This document shows, piece by piece, positions 45,124 through 56,263 of a stretch of 64,000 nucleotides of DNA. The notes beneath the pieces are model-generated. The model was not told where the DNA came from, did no database searches, and saw only the letters and a list, made by a program, of their open reading frames with translations. The position numbers were made by a program, and so were the translations under genes. Positions within the stretch are counted from its first letter, which is position 1, and each line of letters begins with the position of its first letter. The DNA comes from Toxorhynchites rutilus septentrionalis (taxonomy: Eukaryota; Arthropoda; Insecta; Diptera; Culicidae). Location of the stretch: positions 99,665,333-99,729,332 of the forward strand of contig NC_073745.1 in assembly GCF_029784135.1 (NCBI RefSeq), read 5' to 3'.

Positions 45124-45574
45124 GCCAAGATGGATGAGTATTTTTTAATAATGTATTTTAAATGTTATTTTTCTTAAATTGTTCATTGATCTTCCAACAA
45201 TGCAGGAAAGTAGTATCATATTTTTATCAGACATCTGGGTTTCGAGTCTCTCTCGGTTTCTCTGAAAAAGTGTTATTGTGTCTGCATACGCCCTTATAAA
45301 AAATCAGTCGTAATCAGAATTAGTCATATGATAATAAAAAATGTGATTTTGAGTAACTGTCGCCATATGTACAAAGTCTCAAAACAATCGGAGCGGTTGG
45401 CTGATTTGACGTGAAATTACTCAGAAGCTGTTGGAGACTCATGATGCATTTTTGTATTTTTACCACTTTGTGCGAAGAGGTACTCACGCTCGAATCCTCT
45501 CTCTCGTTTCCGAAATTGTAAACTTACACCACAGTACAAAACAACAAATATACCACTGTGGTCTAACTTCGGTG
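45124..45574. other. Non-coding stretch
   Basis: No gene recognised. The sequence just before the hairpin at 45575 is unremarkable. Confidence 0.25.
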
Positions 45575-45630
45575 GATGGAGGCACCACGCCCCGTCGATT
45601 TTCATCCTGTCTGGGCGTGGTGCCTCCATC
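45575..45630. repeat. Perfect 18-bp hairpin with 20-base loop
   Basis: GATGGAGGCACCACGCCC (45575-45592) and its exact complement (45613-45630) enclose 20 bases. The GC content is far above the surroundings. It could be the end of a small foldback element, a structured RNA, or a recent local inversion-duplication; the sequence alone does not decide. Confidence 0.8.
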
Positions 45631-47199
45631 GAACAAGATTGCACCACCGTGTGCTATATCTATCTTCTTCCTTCGTATCGAATAAAACAGCTGTGTCTGA
45701 CATCAGGTTTGAAAAAGCCTACTGTCTGCTAGTTGGTGCGAGATTTGAATAATGATGATCATGGTTTGAGTTAAATGGTTTTCAGCAAATCTCATTGCAA
45801 ATATCTGGCTGTGTTGTTTGCGCCAGATACGTGAGACAGTCCACTGCCTCCTGGAAAAAAAACTTCTTCATTTGCTGGATTACGTCAGAACTAGCAGGTT
45901 TATCCACACACGACTTAACTGCTTCAGCCCGTAGAGTGCAATTCTCACCCGACAAGCTTGCTTAGAAGTGCCAGAAAATCCTTGCGATAAATCCATTTAG
46001 GGTAAATGATCTTGGTTTGTCCGATTTGGGGTGTTTTTACGCTACTAGTAAATGTAAATCGATTTTTCTTCATGAAAATCACACATAGTCGATACGAGTT
46101 TGGATTTGTTGAAAAGCCCCAAGTCTCTAATTGCTAATACTACCATAAGGTGTTGAAATTATTGAAATTTTTATGTTTTTTAACGATTTTCCTTAAACAG
46201 GAATTATGGTCATGTTGTTGATGCTTGAATTGAATAAAGTAATATGCAATATTTATACCATGTTGAAGCAAAGGACAACACTTACCTAGAATAAGTTAAT
46301 AAATTGGAAAAAAATAGATTTTTTGAAGATCGATTCAGCAAAGATCAATTCTCTGGTAGCGACCCAAATTCCATTAGGACAGCCAAGATTAGGTCAATAA
46401 AATGTCAACGATCGACCTCAAATACTGCCACCTTGCAATCGATTTATCGACCTTTTGTATGCATTTGAGAGACAATTTTTTTCTCCTCATTTTTTAGGAT
46501 TGAGAATAGTTTCCGCTAAACCCAGTGGACGTGTTCTACAGCAGAAGTAGAAGCAACAGCAGCAGCCAGCATCAGTGGCGTCAACACACTTAGGCGGCGG
46601 TGACACTGGATGCAGAAAAGTGGTCGTACGAATTGTATGCAATAGTGAACGTGAACAACCACATTGCGTTGTATTGGTGTCTCCCTTGCTTCGTTCGAAT
46701 TCGTCAGCTTCTATCGAACAAAATTGTTTGTTTCTCTTCGTACAATCAAATTTTCGTGCGTACTCCGATCCAAAGTAACCTTAGCCTTACACAATTTGAA
46801 TCACGATTCATTTTTTGCTATGTTTCGAATGACAGTTCAGAGAGAATTGCAAAAAGCAGCAGCTGCTATGATGCCGTTTCGCTCAGTACACGCAGTATTT
46901 GTAGTGTTCGGTTGATGATAGGTCGATATCTCGTTCGTCGATTTTTTTGTGGGGATTTTATCAATGAATCGATCCCTACATCGTTTAGTAAATCGATCCG
47001 CCAAGACCGTTTTTTTCTGAAGATCGCCCAACCATAGCCACTTCAACCACTTCGCTTGCTGGGTCCTCTTCTTCTTGTTCTCATTGGATTCGATTCGAAC
47101 ACCATTTTTACAGGGCTGCTGTCTGTCAATCTTGCAACATGCCTTTTACGCCGCTGTATATTGCAAGAGTTTGTAAGACCTTAGGGATTTGTGGAGCCC
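45631..47199. other. Non-coding stretch
   Basis: No supported gene in about 1.5 kb. 46540-46620 contains a CAGCAGCAG-type run. Open frames at 46600-47037 overlap each other in different phases without recognisable domains. Confidence 0.3.
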
Positions 47200-47760
47200 A
47201 TAGTAGGCCCGACTTCCGTTGACCTGCATCTTCGATTTTCACGACTGTTGTTATTGTCAGTTGTTATCAACGAACAAATTCGTCGACCACCGTCGCTGTT
47301 GATCACAACACCACTACGAATAAGGATTCTGTTACGATCAGCCTCTCCTGCTAGCATGTATTTAGTCGTAGACGCATTGATCCCAAGTCCAATCAGCCTT
47401 GCTTCGTATTTCAGTCGGTATACAAGTCTTCTACTATCGCATGTGATCTTCCGATTATGTTCACGTCATCGAAGAAGCAGATAAACTGACAAGATTGAAA
47501 ACCTTTTCACACCTCATTGAAGAGTAGACAGGAGATTCCATCTCCTTGTCGAACTCCTCAGTGAGTTTCAAACGATTCCGACTGATCATCTGAGATTCGC
47601 ACCTTTCAAGGAAAGCCGTGTTCGTCCATGATTCTCCATAGCTGTCGTCGGTCAATTGTATCACATGTGGCTTTGAACTCGACGAAGATTTGATTGTTAG
47701 GGACTTGAAACTCGCGTCACTTTTTAAGGTTGGTCGAGCTGTCTTGTGGTATGGAAGTAT
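47200..47760 (-). pseudogene. RTE-clade LINE reverse transcriptase relic
   Basis: Minus-strand reading: VEFKATCDTIDRRQLWRIMDEHGFP around the first catalytic Asp, then GVRQGDGISCLLFNEV, FFDDVNIIGRS around the Asp pair (first position changed), and LGSMRLRLNTC with many stops. This is the pattern of RTE-type elements (JAM1 in Aedes). Endonuclease and ends are not seen. Confidence 0.65.
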
Positions 47761-47784
47761 GGAGGAGTTTCTTTTGTAATATCA

Positions 47785-47950
47785 AACCAATTTGGTCGGA
47801 CGAGTCAAAGTACGAGCTGTTTAAGAAACAGCTACTAAGAGCGATGAAGGACTCCAGGATAGACATTTCCTATCAATCATGAAACACGGCGGTGGTAATT
47901 TGATGGTTTGGGGTCGTTTCTCATAGTTTGGTAGTCAATACACAATGGCC
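47785..47950 (+). pseudogene. Tc1-like transposase fragment
   Basis: IWSDESKYELFKKQ contains the first catalytic Asp of Tc1-type transposases, followed in another frame by RHFLSIMKHGGGNLMVWGRFS, the conserved block before the second Asp. The rest is absent. It abuts the RTE relic. Confidence 0.65.
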
Positions 47951-48085
47951 CAGGGAAAGAATTTATGTGGAAAATTTGCATATAGCGCTCGTTATTCTCT
48001 GGACAAAAACTATTTTCGACACAGTTGTTACATATGATGAAGCGCTCATTTTTATGTTGCTAAAAATAGGGTGACCAAAATTTTA

Positions 48086-48795
48086 GGTGAAATAAAAAAT
48101 TCAGCTTTCTTATCTTTATAGATAGAGGTAAGTATAGTTCGACAATATCGTAGACCCAGTTATTTTAATCAACTTTGTAAAATGAAGTTTTTTTCTATTT
48201 TTCAATATAACCGATTTAGCGCTAGCCCTAATACAACTACATTAGGGTCACCATGAAAAAAAAGTTTTTTTTCGCTTTAACTTTTATATTTCAAATTCTT
48301 TAGGCAAACTGTCTTCAGAAAACTTTTAGAACTTACCAAGACAAACATTTTGCGATGCAGAAATTGTCAATATCTCAATCATGCTCAAAGTTATTGACAT
48401 TTCTTCCTCAAAAACATGCTCTCTTCATTTGTTTGTCGTTCTTTCTGGTGCAAACATAAAAATGGCGGCATTTGAAATTTTCTCCGGCATTTTGTACATA
48501 ATGTGAAATTTTAAAAACGAAGAAATTTCAGGTGAAATAAAAAATCTAACTCTTTCATCACTATAGATAGAGATAAACATAGTTCGACGATGTTGTAGCC
48601 CAGTTATTTTAATGAACTTTAAAAAAAATATCTTTCAATATAACCGCTTTTTTCTAAGTTGCATTAGAGTCACCAATATTTTTTTTGCTCTAACTACTAT
48701 ATTTTACATTTACTACAATTGTACATCAAAACTGATTTCGGACGACTTTTGGAGCTTTTGCAATGCAGTACTTGTCAATATCCCAATCCTACTAA
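48086..48795. repeat. Diverged direct duplication, period ~445 bp
   Basis: AGGTGAAATAAAAAAT...ATAGATAGAG...AGTTCGAC...CCCAGTTATTTTAAT and then ATTAG(G/A)GTCACCA occur at about 48086-48420 and again at about 48530-48795. Agreement is roughly 80 per cent by eye. No coding capacity; probably one duplicated MITE or two insertions of the same repeat. Confidence 0.6.
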
Positions 48796-48899
48796 ATGTT
48801 TTTGTCTGAAGAATAACTGTCGGGCTCTTGATGCAGATTTCCATATAAATTCGTTCCCTGGACCATTTTGCAATGGGATTATGACGACAGAGGGGCTTT

Positions 48900-51605
48900 T
48901 GTAACCTCTCACTAATGATCATGTCGCGTGCTAAAAGTGCTCACTTGAACATTTTTCTTTGTATGTTCCACATCAATGTGTGAATATAGCAATCAACAAA
49001 AGTTAGCACCTTGAGACGTCAAAGTATCAAGATCACAGGAGGCAACGCTCACATCCTAATCAAAGATCCCTAACCCCGTGACGCTCCTGTTCAACCGCTA
49101 GGTGGATTGCTCACAGTTTCGCGTGCTCCCTTCGCTACTTTTTATGAATGGAAAGCACTTCGGCTCAGGGATCGCCTCAGCTGGGCCAAACTCCGACGCG
49201 ATCTCCATTTATGTATATGCCAAATTCATTATGAATCAACCCCGGTCTCTCTTTCTCTCTCTTTCTCGTTCTCCTTCTCATTTACCTCAAATTTTATTGA
49301 ATGGCCGCTGTGGCTTACCATACGTTTAGCGCGCGCGCCGTTTTCGCGTAAATCATTGATCATTATCAACTGCCGTGTGCGCGTTGACATCACCTCGGAG
49401 TTGCGGCTGCTACCGTGCCGACCAGTTCGTGTGTTGGATCCGAAACGTATGCCAATTAAGTTATATTCGGACCCGGAGTTGGATGTTTATGTTTTTGCGC
49501 TGCTATTATTTCTACAAGGGCTCGCCTTAAAACCCAACTTAAAGTGTCGCTGATTGTCAATTTGTGGCCAACTGATTCCTTCGAGAGACACACGCTAATT
49601 GAATCGTATTTAAATGAATGGTTGCGAGTGGATTAACAAGAATGGATTACCATTAATGTTTCATGAGGGTTTTTTTTCTCTCCTGTTGTCACCGGAGTCA
49701 GCAAATGGCAAGGGTATTGCATTATCTCTAATGATCTTTTGTGAACTTCAATCACATTTTTTCAGTCCAAAACGTTAGTGAATTTTAAAGGTTCTCACAG
49801 AAAGTAAATCGACTGACAAAGTTGTGCGGCATTATCATTGCGAACCGTGAAAATTTGTAGTGTTGTCGCCTTGATTGGCCAACCGCGTGCACAAATACTG
49901 ATCATTTTAGACCGGCTTTTTAATGCCAAGGTAGCGCCATAGCATAACGACATTCAGGTGATTGTTGGTCTTAAACCAACACACCTCGTTCATCGTCTTC
50001 GATACTCAGACCCGCCACTCAGTTGTCTGATTGTTTTGTGTCGCCGAGACTCTTGAGATATCTGAATAATTAATCTGTACACATTCTCGGCCTGTTACAT
50101 CATTATGTTTGTACTGTGCCGCGCGATTAGTTAGTAATGAATTATTAATAGGGTGAGGTGTTGCCTTTTGTAAGCTATTTGCTCATAATGTGGTGTATCA
50201 ATTTTTAAACATATCCCTACGTTCGACAGGAAGTTATGAGGTGTGAAATAAATATACATGTAAATTTTGAACATAAGATAGAGAGAGATGTTTCATCGAA
50301 TGAAGTGAATAAAAAATTTTAAACAAAACAAATCTTCAAATTTTAATTGTCAAATTTTGTTTCATTCTAGAATGATATTCCAAGTAACAAACAAGCGAAT
50401 TGAATGATATGAGTGTTTACTTTTTCTCAAAGTACTCGACAATACTCAGTTCAATAGATAACTTCAATCCTAAATCTGTAATTCCAACCCTTTATAATCA
50501 ACCCACAAGTGACTTAATCACTTGATGACGTCAAACAGTGCCACGCCCTTGAAATGTTTCAGAAATTAGGAACCCGAAATTATCAAACTTCCGCATCACA
50601 ATCATCGCAATTTATACTAAATTCTCCTGGTCAAGTCATGCTGACTAGGCAAAATTCAAGCGAGTGCTTCGGATTGCTTGACTTGAGACAACTATTGAAA
50701 TGTTAATAAGGGCGGCCTCACCGTTGAGTACCGGTATAATGTGGGAACGGAAGCCCAGCTTCCATTGTGCTCATGTTCGCACCATTCGAACTTCCAGGGG
50801 TAATTAGGTTCAATGCGGCGCAATCGAGCGCTCTCGTGGTCAACTTCATTTAGCTCAGAAGCGCGACACATCGAATAGGTGGTTAACAATTGAACGAATC
50901 AATTTTAAAATCGTTATTAGGCGCGGATTAAACTCCTTTGTTGAGGCCATGAGTCCTCGTTTGTGAATGCTTCGTGATAAAAAATGCCTTGTATTTCAGC
51001 TGACAATGTATTATATCCTCGCGTCTAGCTGTTTGACTCCAACCATTGAAATTTGTGGCAATGATAATAGAAGGAATAATAACTCAAATAATGAAGTCGA
51101 CATTGTATTATTCACAGAGCTCAATTGAACCATTTAGTTTAGACTACAGATTCTTGGATTCCTTCCTGGTTTCAAATCACGGATAATGGGATTAGCGAAA
51201 CTAAATTGGGCTTTGTTCAGGAATAAATGCCAGATGTGCAGAATGTCAAATGTTTACTACTGGGCGTACTTTTTCACAACCAACTTCACTCTTAAGTCGT
51301 ATTGTTTGATAACTGATATAGCAAGATTTGTTTATTTACCAAATGTGTTTGACTTTACGTAATAGTATGTGTAAAAAATAATATGCTTATTTAAAAAAAT
51401 GCGTATGGAAAAGATGAATGAAAGATGAATAGAGCAGCTGGATTGCTGCATTCCACTTTGGAAAATATTATTTGGAAATTGAATGACATTCTGAAAGACT
51501 TTTTAGATACAAACCAAATGTCTGTCTTCTCGTCAGATCGCTGAGAAATTTGGTTTATCAAATTTGTCCATTCATATTTACTTAGAATGCCTGGTTCCAT
51601 CTCAA

Positions 51606-51606
<1 letters not shown>
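48900..51606. other. Long low-repeat stretch without a gene call
   Basis: About 2.7 kb in which I recognise no transposable element. 49100-49560 is richer in G and C and has a CT-rich run (49240-49280) and a 148-codon open frame (49107-49553) without a known domain. Around 50060-50150 several TAAT/ATTA homeodomain-type core sites cluster (GAATAATTAATCTG, GTAATGAATTATTAATAG). It could hold regulatory DNA of a neighbouring gene, but this is only an impression from composition. Confidence 0.3.
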
Positions 51607-51642
<36 letters not shown>

Positions 51643-51706
51643 ATTTCTGTCTGTCTGTCTATCTGTCTGTCTGTCTATCTGTCTGTCTGTCTGCCTGTCT
51701 GTCTGA
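51607..51706. repeat. (AT)n and (CTGT)n microsatellites
   Basis: AT repeated about 17 times (51607-51640), then GGATTT and about fifteen CTGT/CTAT units to 51706. It stands at the head of the minisatellite element that follows. Confidence 0.9.
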
Positions 51707-51774
51707 TTCTTATGGACTCGGAAACTACTGAGCCGATCAACATGAAAATTGGTATGTAGGGGTTTTTGGGGTCG

Positions 51775-52870
51775 GGGAAGGTTTTCGGGATAGTTTGAGA
51801 TTCCTCCCCCTCTCTAAGGGGGAGCTGCCGTACAAATGAAACACAAATTTCTGCATTACTCAAGAGTTATTCAAGCAAATGAAACCAAATTAGGCACATT
51901 GAGGTTTAAGGGTGCTATAAATGTTTCTATGGTGATTAGACTCTCCACCGCCCTCTCTAAGGGAGGGCTGCCATACAAATGAAACAAAAATTTCTGCATT
52001 ACACGAGAATTATTCAAACAAATGAAACCAAATTAGGCATATTGAGGTTTTAGGGTGCAATAAATGTTTCTACGGTGGTGAGACACTCCACTTCCCTCTC
52101 TAAGGGGGAGCTGTCATACAAATGAAAGACAAATTTCTGCATAATTCGAAAACTAATCAAGCAAATGGAGCCAAATTTGTCATGCGAATGTTTTAGGGGA
52201 CACGAAACGTTTCCATTGTGAATAGACACTCCTCCTCTTTCTCTCTCTAAAGGGGGGGAGGGGGGTTGTACTGCCATACAAATGAAGCATACATTTCTGC
52301 ATAACTCAAGAACTAATCAAGCAAACTGAACCAAATTTGGCATGTGGAGGTTTTAGGGGGCAAGAAACATTTCTAAGGTGGTTCAACACTCCTCCCACCT
52401 TTCTGAGGGGAGCTGCCATAGAAATGAAACACAAATTTCTGCATAATTCGAGAACTAATCAAGCAAATGGGACCAAATTAGACATATGGAGGTTTTGAGG
52501 TGCAATAAATGTTTCTATGATGGTTAGACTCTCCACCCCCCTCTCTAAGGGGGGGCTGCCATACAAATAAAACACAAATATCTGCATAACTCGAAAGCTA
52601 ATCAAGCAAATGGAGCCAAATTTGGCATGTGAAGGTTTTAAGGGGCACGAAACGTTTCTATGGTGAATACACTCCTCCCCCCTCTCTAAGGGGGACTGCC
52701 TTACAAACGAAACACAAACTTCTGCATAACTCGAGAACTAATCATGCACAATTTGGGATGTGAGGGTTTTTGGATATGAGAAATATTTCTATAATGGTAT
52801 GACACCCCTCCCTGCTCTGAAATGGAGAGGGGGTCCCATAAAAATATCACACATACTTCAACCAAAAATA
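51775..52870. repeat. Minisatellite, about eight units of ~143 bp
   Basis: Each unit repeats the order TCTCTAAGGGGG, CTGCCATACAAATGAAACAC, TTTCTGCAT, AACTAATCAAGCAAATG, CCAAATT(A/T)GGCAT, GAGGTTTTAGGG and AAATGTTTCTA. Unit starts are near 51810, 51954, 52097, 52245, 52400, 52541, 52683 and 52811. Spacing ranges from about 130 to 150 bases and units are diverged. Together with the microsatellite head and the end GACGAAGTTTGCCGGGTCAG (to 53452) it looks like one dispersed element of about 1.85 kb, possibly non-autonomous. Confidence 0.85.
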
Positions 52871-54077
52871 TTCCAATCAAACATGACAATTGAAAATTTT
52901 CGAAAACTCTGAAGGAAAGAGGGAAAATTCGGAAAATTAAATTCCCATATGTTCTACAATTACATAGTGACAAGTGCTGCTAGTCCGTTTGATGTTTGCG
53001 CTAGCGAAATTTATCTTTGTTCAAAACTGGAAATGGATTTTAATGTGATGAAACGCACTCATATATCTTCTTCTATGTATACAAAAAAAGGGTTCGCCGG
53101 ATGTGTTGATAAGAGCAGAACTCGAGGAAGGAATTGTCCGATTTACGGCTGTCTTTACTCTATCATATTTTCTGTATAAAACATTTATTCCATGTAACGG
53201 ATAAATATGTTATTTGCAAGTGATTGAAAAATCTTGAACGAAAATAATCTGATATTATAATGATGAGTTTTGTTAGAAATGTTAGGAATTTTGTAGTAAA
53301 AGGTAAATTCAACGGGGTCGAATAGAAGATCAATCAATGAACAGTTCTGCGATTGGACCCATTAATTTGCTCATAGTAAAAAAACGCGAATGTTTGAAGG
53401 CATTGATAACAAAAAACAAATTTTGAGCGGGACGAAGTTTGCCGGGTCAGTAAGTCACCAGATAATTATTTGGTACGTATTCAGACCTTTTTCTGAATAC
53501 AATTGTACACACAAAGCTTGCACACCATTTGTATCAGATTTATAAATCTAAATTATGTAATTAATGCTCGATGACCTGATTCTGATAATGGTTTGTCCGA
53601 TGCCGGTTCGTAATATTTTGAACAAAACCTAAATTATGAATGGATTTACCCTTTCCCGTACAACATCGAGTCTCACTCGTGGGTACCTGCATAATACACG
53701 GCGCTAGAACGCTCAGCAGAGTAGTGAAATCACTTGATGTATGACGTGTTGAATGATACGGGAAGGGGTTAATATGATGACAGTAAACTCAAGCAGTCAG
53801 AAATGCATCATCTACTTAAAAATTCGAATTTCTTCATTCAAAATTGTTCTTCTTCTTCTCCTTCTTAGATGACAGCAACGATCGTAGATCTACTTTACCG
53901 TTTCGAAGTAGTTTTATTTAATATACGTTATTTTTGAACTAGTACTTAGTTAAGAGTTGACGCTGATTAATCGGTAGCTGGGGTAACAAATCCATAAATG
54001 ATCACTATGCGTGAAAGGGGCCATAGGCTAAACCAAACCGAGAAATAATTGCAATCATGAAGAGTACACTGGATTCT
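52871..54077. other. Element tail and non-coding stretch
   Basis: 52871-53452 is probably the unique 3' part of the minisatellite element. 53453-54077 shows no repeat or gene that I can recognise. Confidence 0.3.
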
Positions 54078-54400
54078 TTTTTTACGCGATTTTTAACGTG
54101 ATTTTATTTTACGTGTTTTTTCACTCGATTCTTTTGAAATTACGCGTTTTTTTGCGTGGTTTACTCGAAATTACGCGATTTTTTTTAAATATCGCGATTT
54201 GGCACTGCCTACCGTCGCTCCGTTGGGAAGATCAAGAGAAGCAAAGAAAATCTGCGAGAGCGTGTGCGAGTGTAGTTGTGACGAGCGCACGTCGATGATC
54301 GGGCAATCACGGGCTTTTTTTACGCGATTCTCTTGAAATTACACGATTTTTTCACCCTATTTGCTCGAAATTGCGCGATTGTTTTTTGCGCGTACGCATC
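54078..54400. repeat. ACGCGATTTTTT-rich diverged repeats
   Basis: The order TTTTTTACGCGATT, TTGAAATTACGCG, TACTCGAAATTACGCGATT at 54078-54195 recurs at 54316-54400 as TTTTTTACGCGATTC, TTGAAATTACACG, TGCTCGAAATTGCGCGATT. A GC-rich spacer of about 120 bases separates them. The CGCG density is unusual for this AT-rich DNA. Confidence 0.65.
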
Positions 54401-54592
54401 AGTCGCGTAATCAGATCGGATATGAATGATCGGTAATATGTGAGTGGAATACAAATCGATATGCCGAGAAACAAAAAAAAATCTCTTTCATTTGTGATAT
54501 ATATATTTTTTTATATTTGAACTGAATTGCCAAAACAGTGTTAATGGTCAATAGTGTTCGCTCTTGGGAATACCAATACCATAATATGGAGG

Positions 54593-54740
54593 CGATCTGG
54601 CGTAGTGGCAAGATCCATACCCCTCACGCTAAGTGTCACGAGTTCAATTCTCACCGACATTCTTGCGAAAATGGAAGTAAAAGTGACGAACCAGCCAAAA
54701 AGTGTTGAACGTCACTATAATACAGAAAAAAACCAATACC
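54593..54740 (+). mobile_element. tRNA-related SINE (short type)
   Basis: A tRNA-like head of about 70 bases has an A-box-like TGGCGTAGTGGCAAG and a B-box-like GAGTTCAATTC (54640-54650). A 75-base body follows, ending near an A-run and CCAATACC. The head does not fold into a clean tRNA, and the unrelated body argues for a SINE. It is a different family from the 430-500-bp SINE of this window. Confidence 0.6.
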
Positions 54741-55479
54741 GTACCAGGAGATCGAACCCTGCGCCCTGCCTGCACATAATATAATTTGAAGACAATCCGC
54801 GTTGACGGCATTGAGCTTCGTATTATAAGTTGGGGGAGTTTGCATGACAATATGGGTTTGCTGATGGAATGAATACACTTTTAATATAAAAATTACGAAT
54901 GAACATTATTTTTCCCAAAACGAATTAGTACTCTATGTAAATTAAAATCACTTTTACATGCAAGGGGTTAAAAAATGTTATACAAAATTAATGTCTAAAC
55001 ATAATTTTATATTATAATGGTAAGTTTTGGGGAGAATATCTAATATTTCTAGAAAATGGTCCAAATTAGGATCAGGATAACGTACTTCAAGTAGTTAAAT
55101 AACGCCAAGAGAAAATTTACATACACATTTTAGTAATTTAAAACTGCCTTCGGCCGACTAATCTGATAGAGATAATCTACGTCATACAAACTAATGTCAT
55201 ATCCAGATGTTGACACCGTTGCGCCGTCATCGCGAATATATTGGTATTTAAACACACGAAATTTGTTCGAACTGATTGGTTGTGTTTGTTACTACCTATG
55301 ATTCGTAATGTTCGAAAGTGTGATATTTCGTAAACTTTAATATTATTGGTTTTATGTTTCTAGATCCATATTTTCCAGTTTTTTTTCTTATTCAAACATA
55401 CCAATATAGACAGATACTCCAATAAGATTTTTTGTCGTGCTGTTTCCGTTCCAAGATCTTCTAAATAGTCTGACTCAAG
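54741..55479. other. Non-coding stretch
   Basis: No gene or repeat recognised. Confidence 0.3.
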
Positions 55480-55526
55480 CCTCGGATTCAAAAAGATTGC
55501 AATTAGGTATCTTTTTGAATCCGAGG
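55480..55526. repeat. Perfect 18-bp hairpin with 11-base loop
   Basis: CCTCGGATTCAAAAAGAT (55480-55497) and its exact complement (55509-55526) enclose TGCAATTAGGT. The tight loop and lack of mismatches are unusual for this region. It could be transcribed as a hairpin RNA or be a local inverted duplication. Confidence 0.85.
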
Positions 55527-55699
55527 AAGTTCTGCTCTCAAGCGAGGTATATTCGGTGTTCTATGTGCAGTCTCGTCCTTCTCTAAATATTTTTTATGCA
55601 GCAGAATGCGAAATTACCTTTAATATAGGAGAAAAATAGAAATTGTAATTTTACTTATTATGTCTAAAAATAGGAAGTCTTCGCATTCTTGCACACCAA

Positions 55700-56263
55700 G
55701 TGGCATGTCAATGTACATTTGCATACCTGAATTGTTTTGTTCGTTCCTGCAAATTGGTAACCAACGTTCTCCGCAATGGTGCAGGGGATGTTCCAGGCGA
55801 ATCGGACGAACTCTGGTGCTGGTGCGCGACCATCGCACGCGCCAAAATCAAATCCTCTTCCCTCATTGCGTTGTTCGTTGAAAATGTACACTTTCAATCT
55901 TCACTGGACCAACAGAGGAAAGATACAGCACGAATTGTATTCAACGCAATATCACTAGAATGCACGGTACACCAAGTGGGAAAAAAATATGTTTTCAATT
56001 ACACCAGCGAAATGCTCGATTTATTTTTAGATATATCACAAAAAACTACATACACCAAGGTGTTGCTTTTACTCATGGATCGGAAGCTCCGTTTTATCAC
56101 CATCCAAATCCGTTGCGATCACGACCTTATCGTTCAGCTACCGCGAGAGCCTACATTGATCAGAACCGATTACGCGAGACTGCGCAGCAATAGTTCAACA
56201 ATGGAAGGACAAGCATCGGATGCTGCGTGCCCTCGCACGACTCATAACAAGGGTACGGATTAA
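55700..56263 (+). other. 187-codon open frame of unknown nature
   Basis: The longest open frame here that I cannot attribute to a transposable element. It starts MACQCTFAYLNCFVRSCKLV and ends ACPRTTHNKGTD. Composition is mixed, with a Cys-rich first 50 residues and no clear domain, signal peptide or membrane segment. A second frame (55960-56193) overlaps it. There is no promoter, splice or codon evidence that it is a gene; a chance frame in GC-richer sequence is quite possible. Confidence 0.15.

Noticed and set aside
49107..49553. 148-codon plus-strand frame
   Set aside because: It crosses a CT-rich low-complexity tract (Ser/Phe repeats) and shows no domain or splice context.
51775..52870. 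Regular repeats resembling a CRISPR array
   Set aside because: Units are ~143 bp, diverged along their whole length and without unique spacers; this is a eukaryotic minisatellite.
54593..54665. Possible functional tRNA gene
   Set aside because: No clean cloverleaf can be drawn, and an unrelated body with an A-run follows, as in a SINE.
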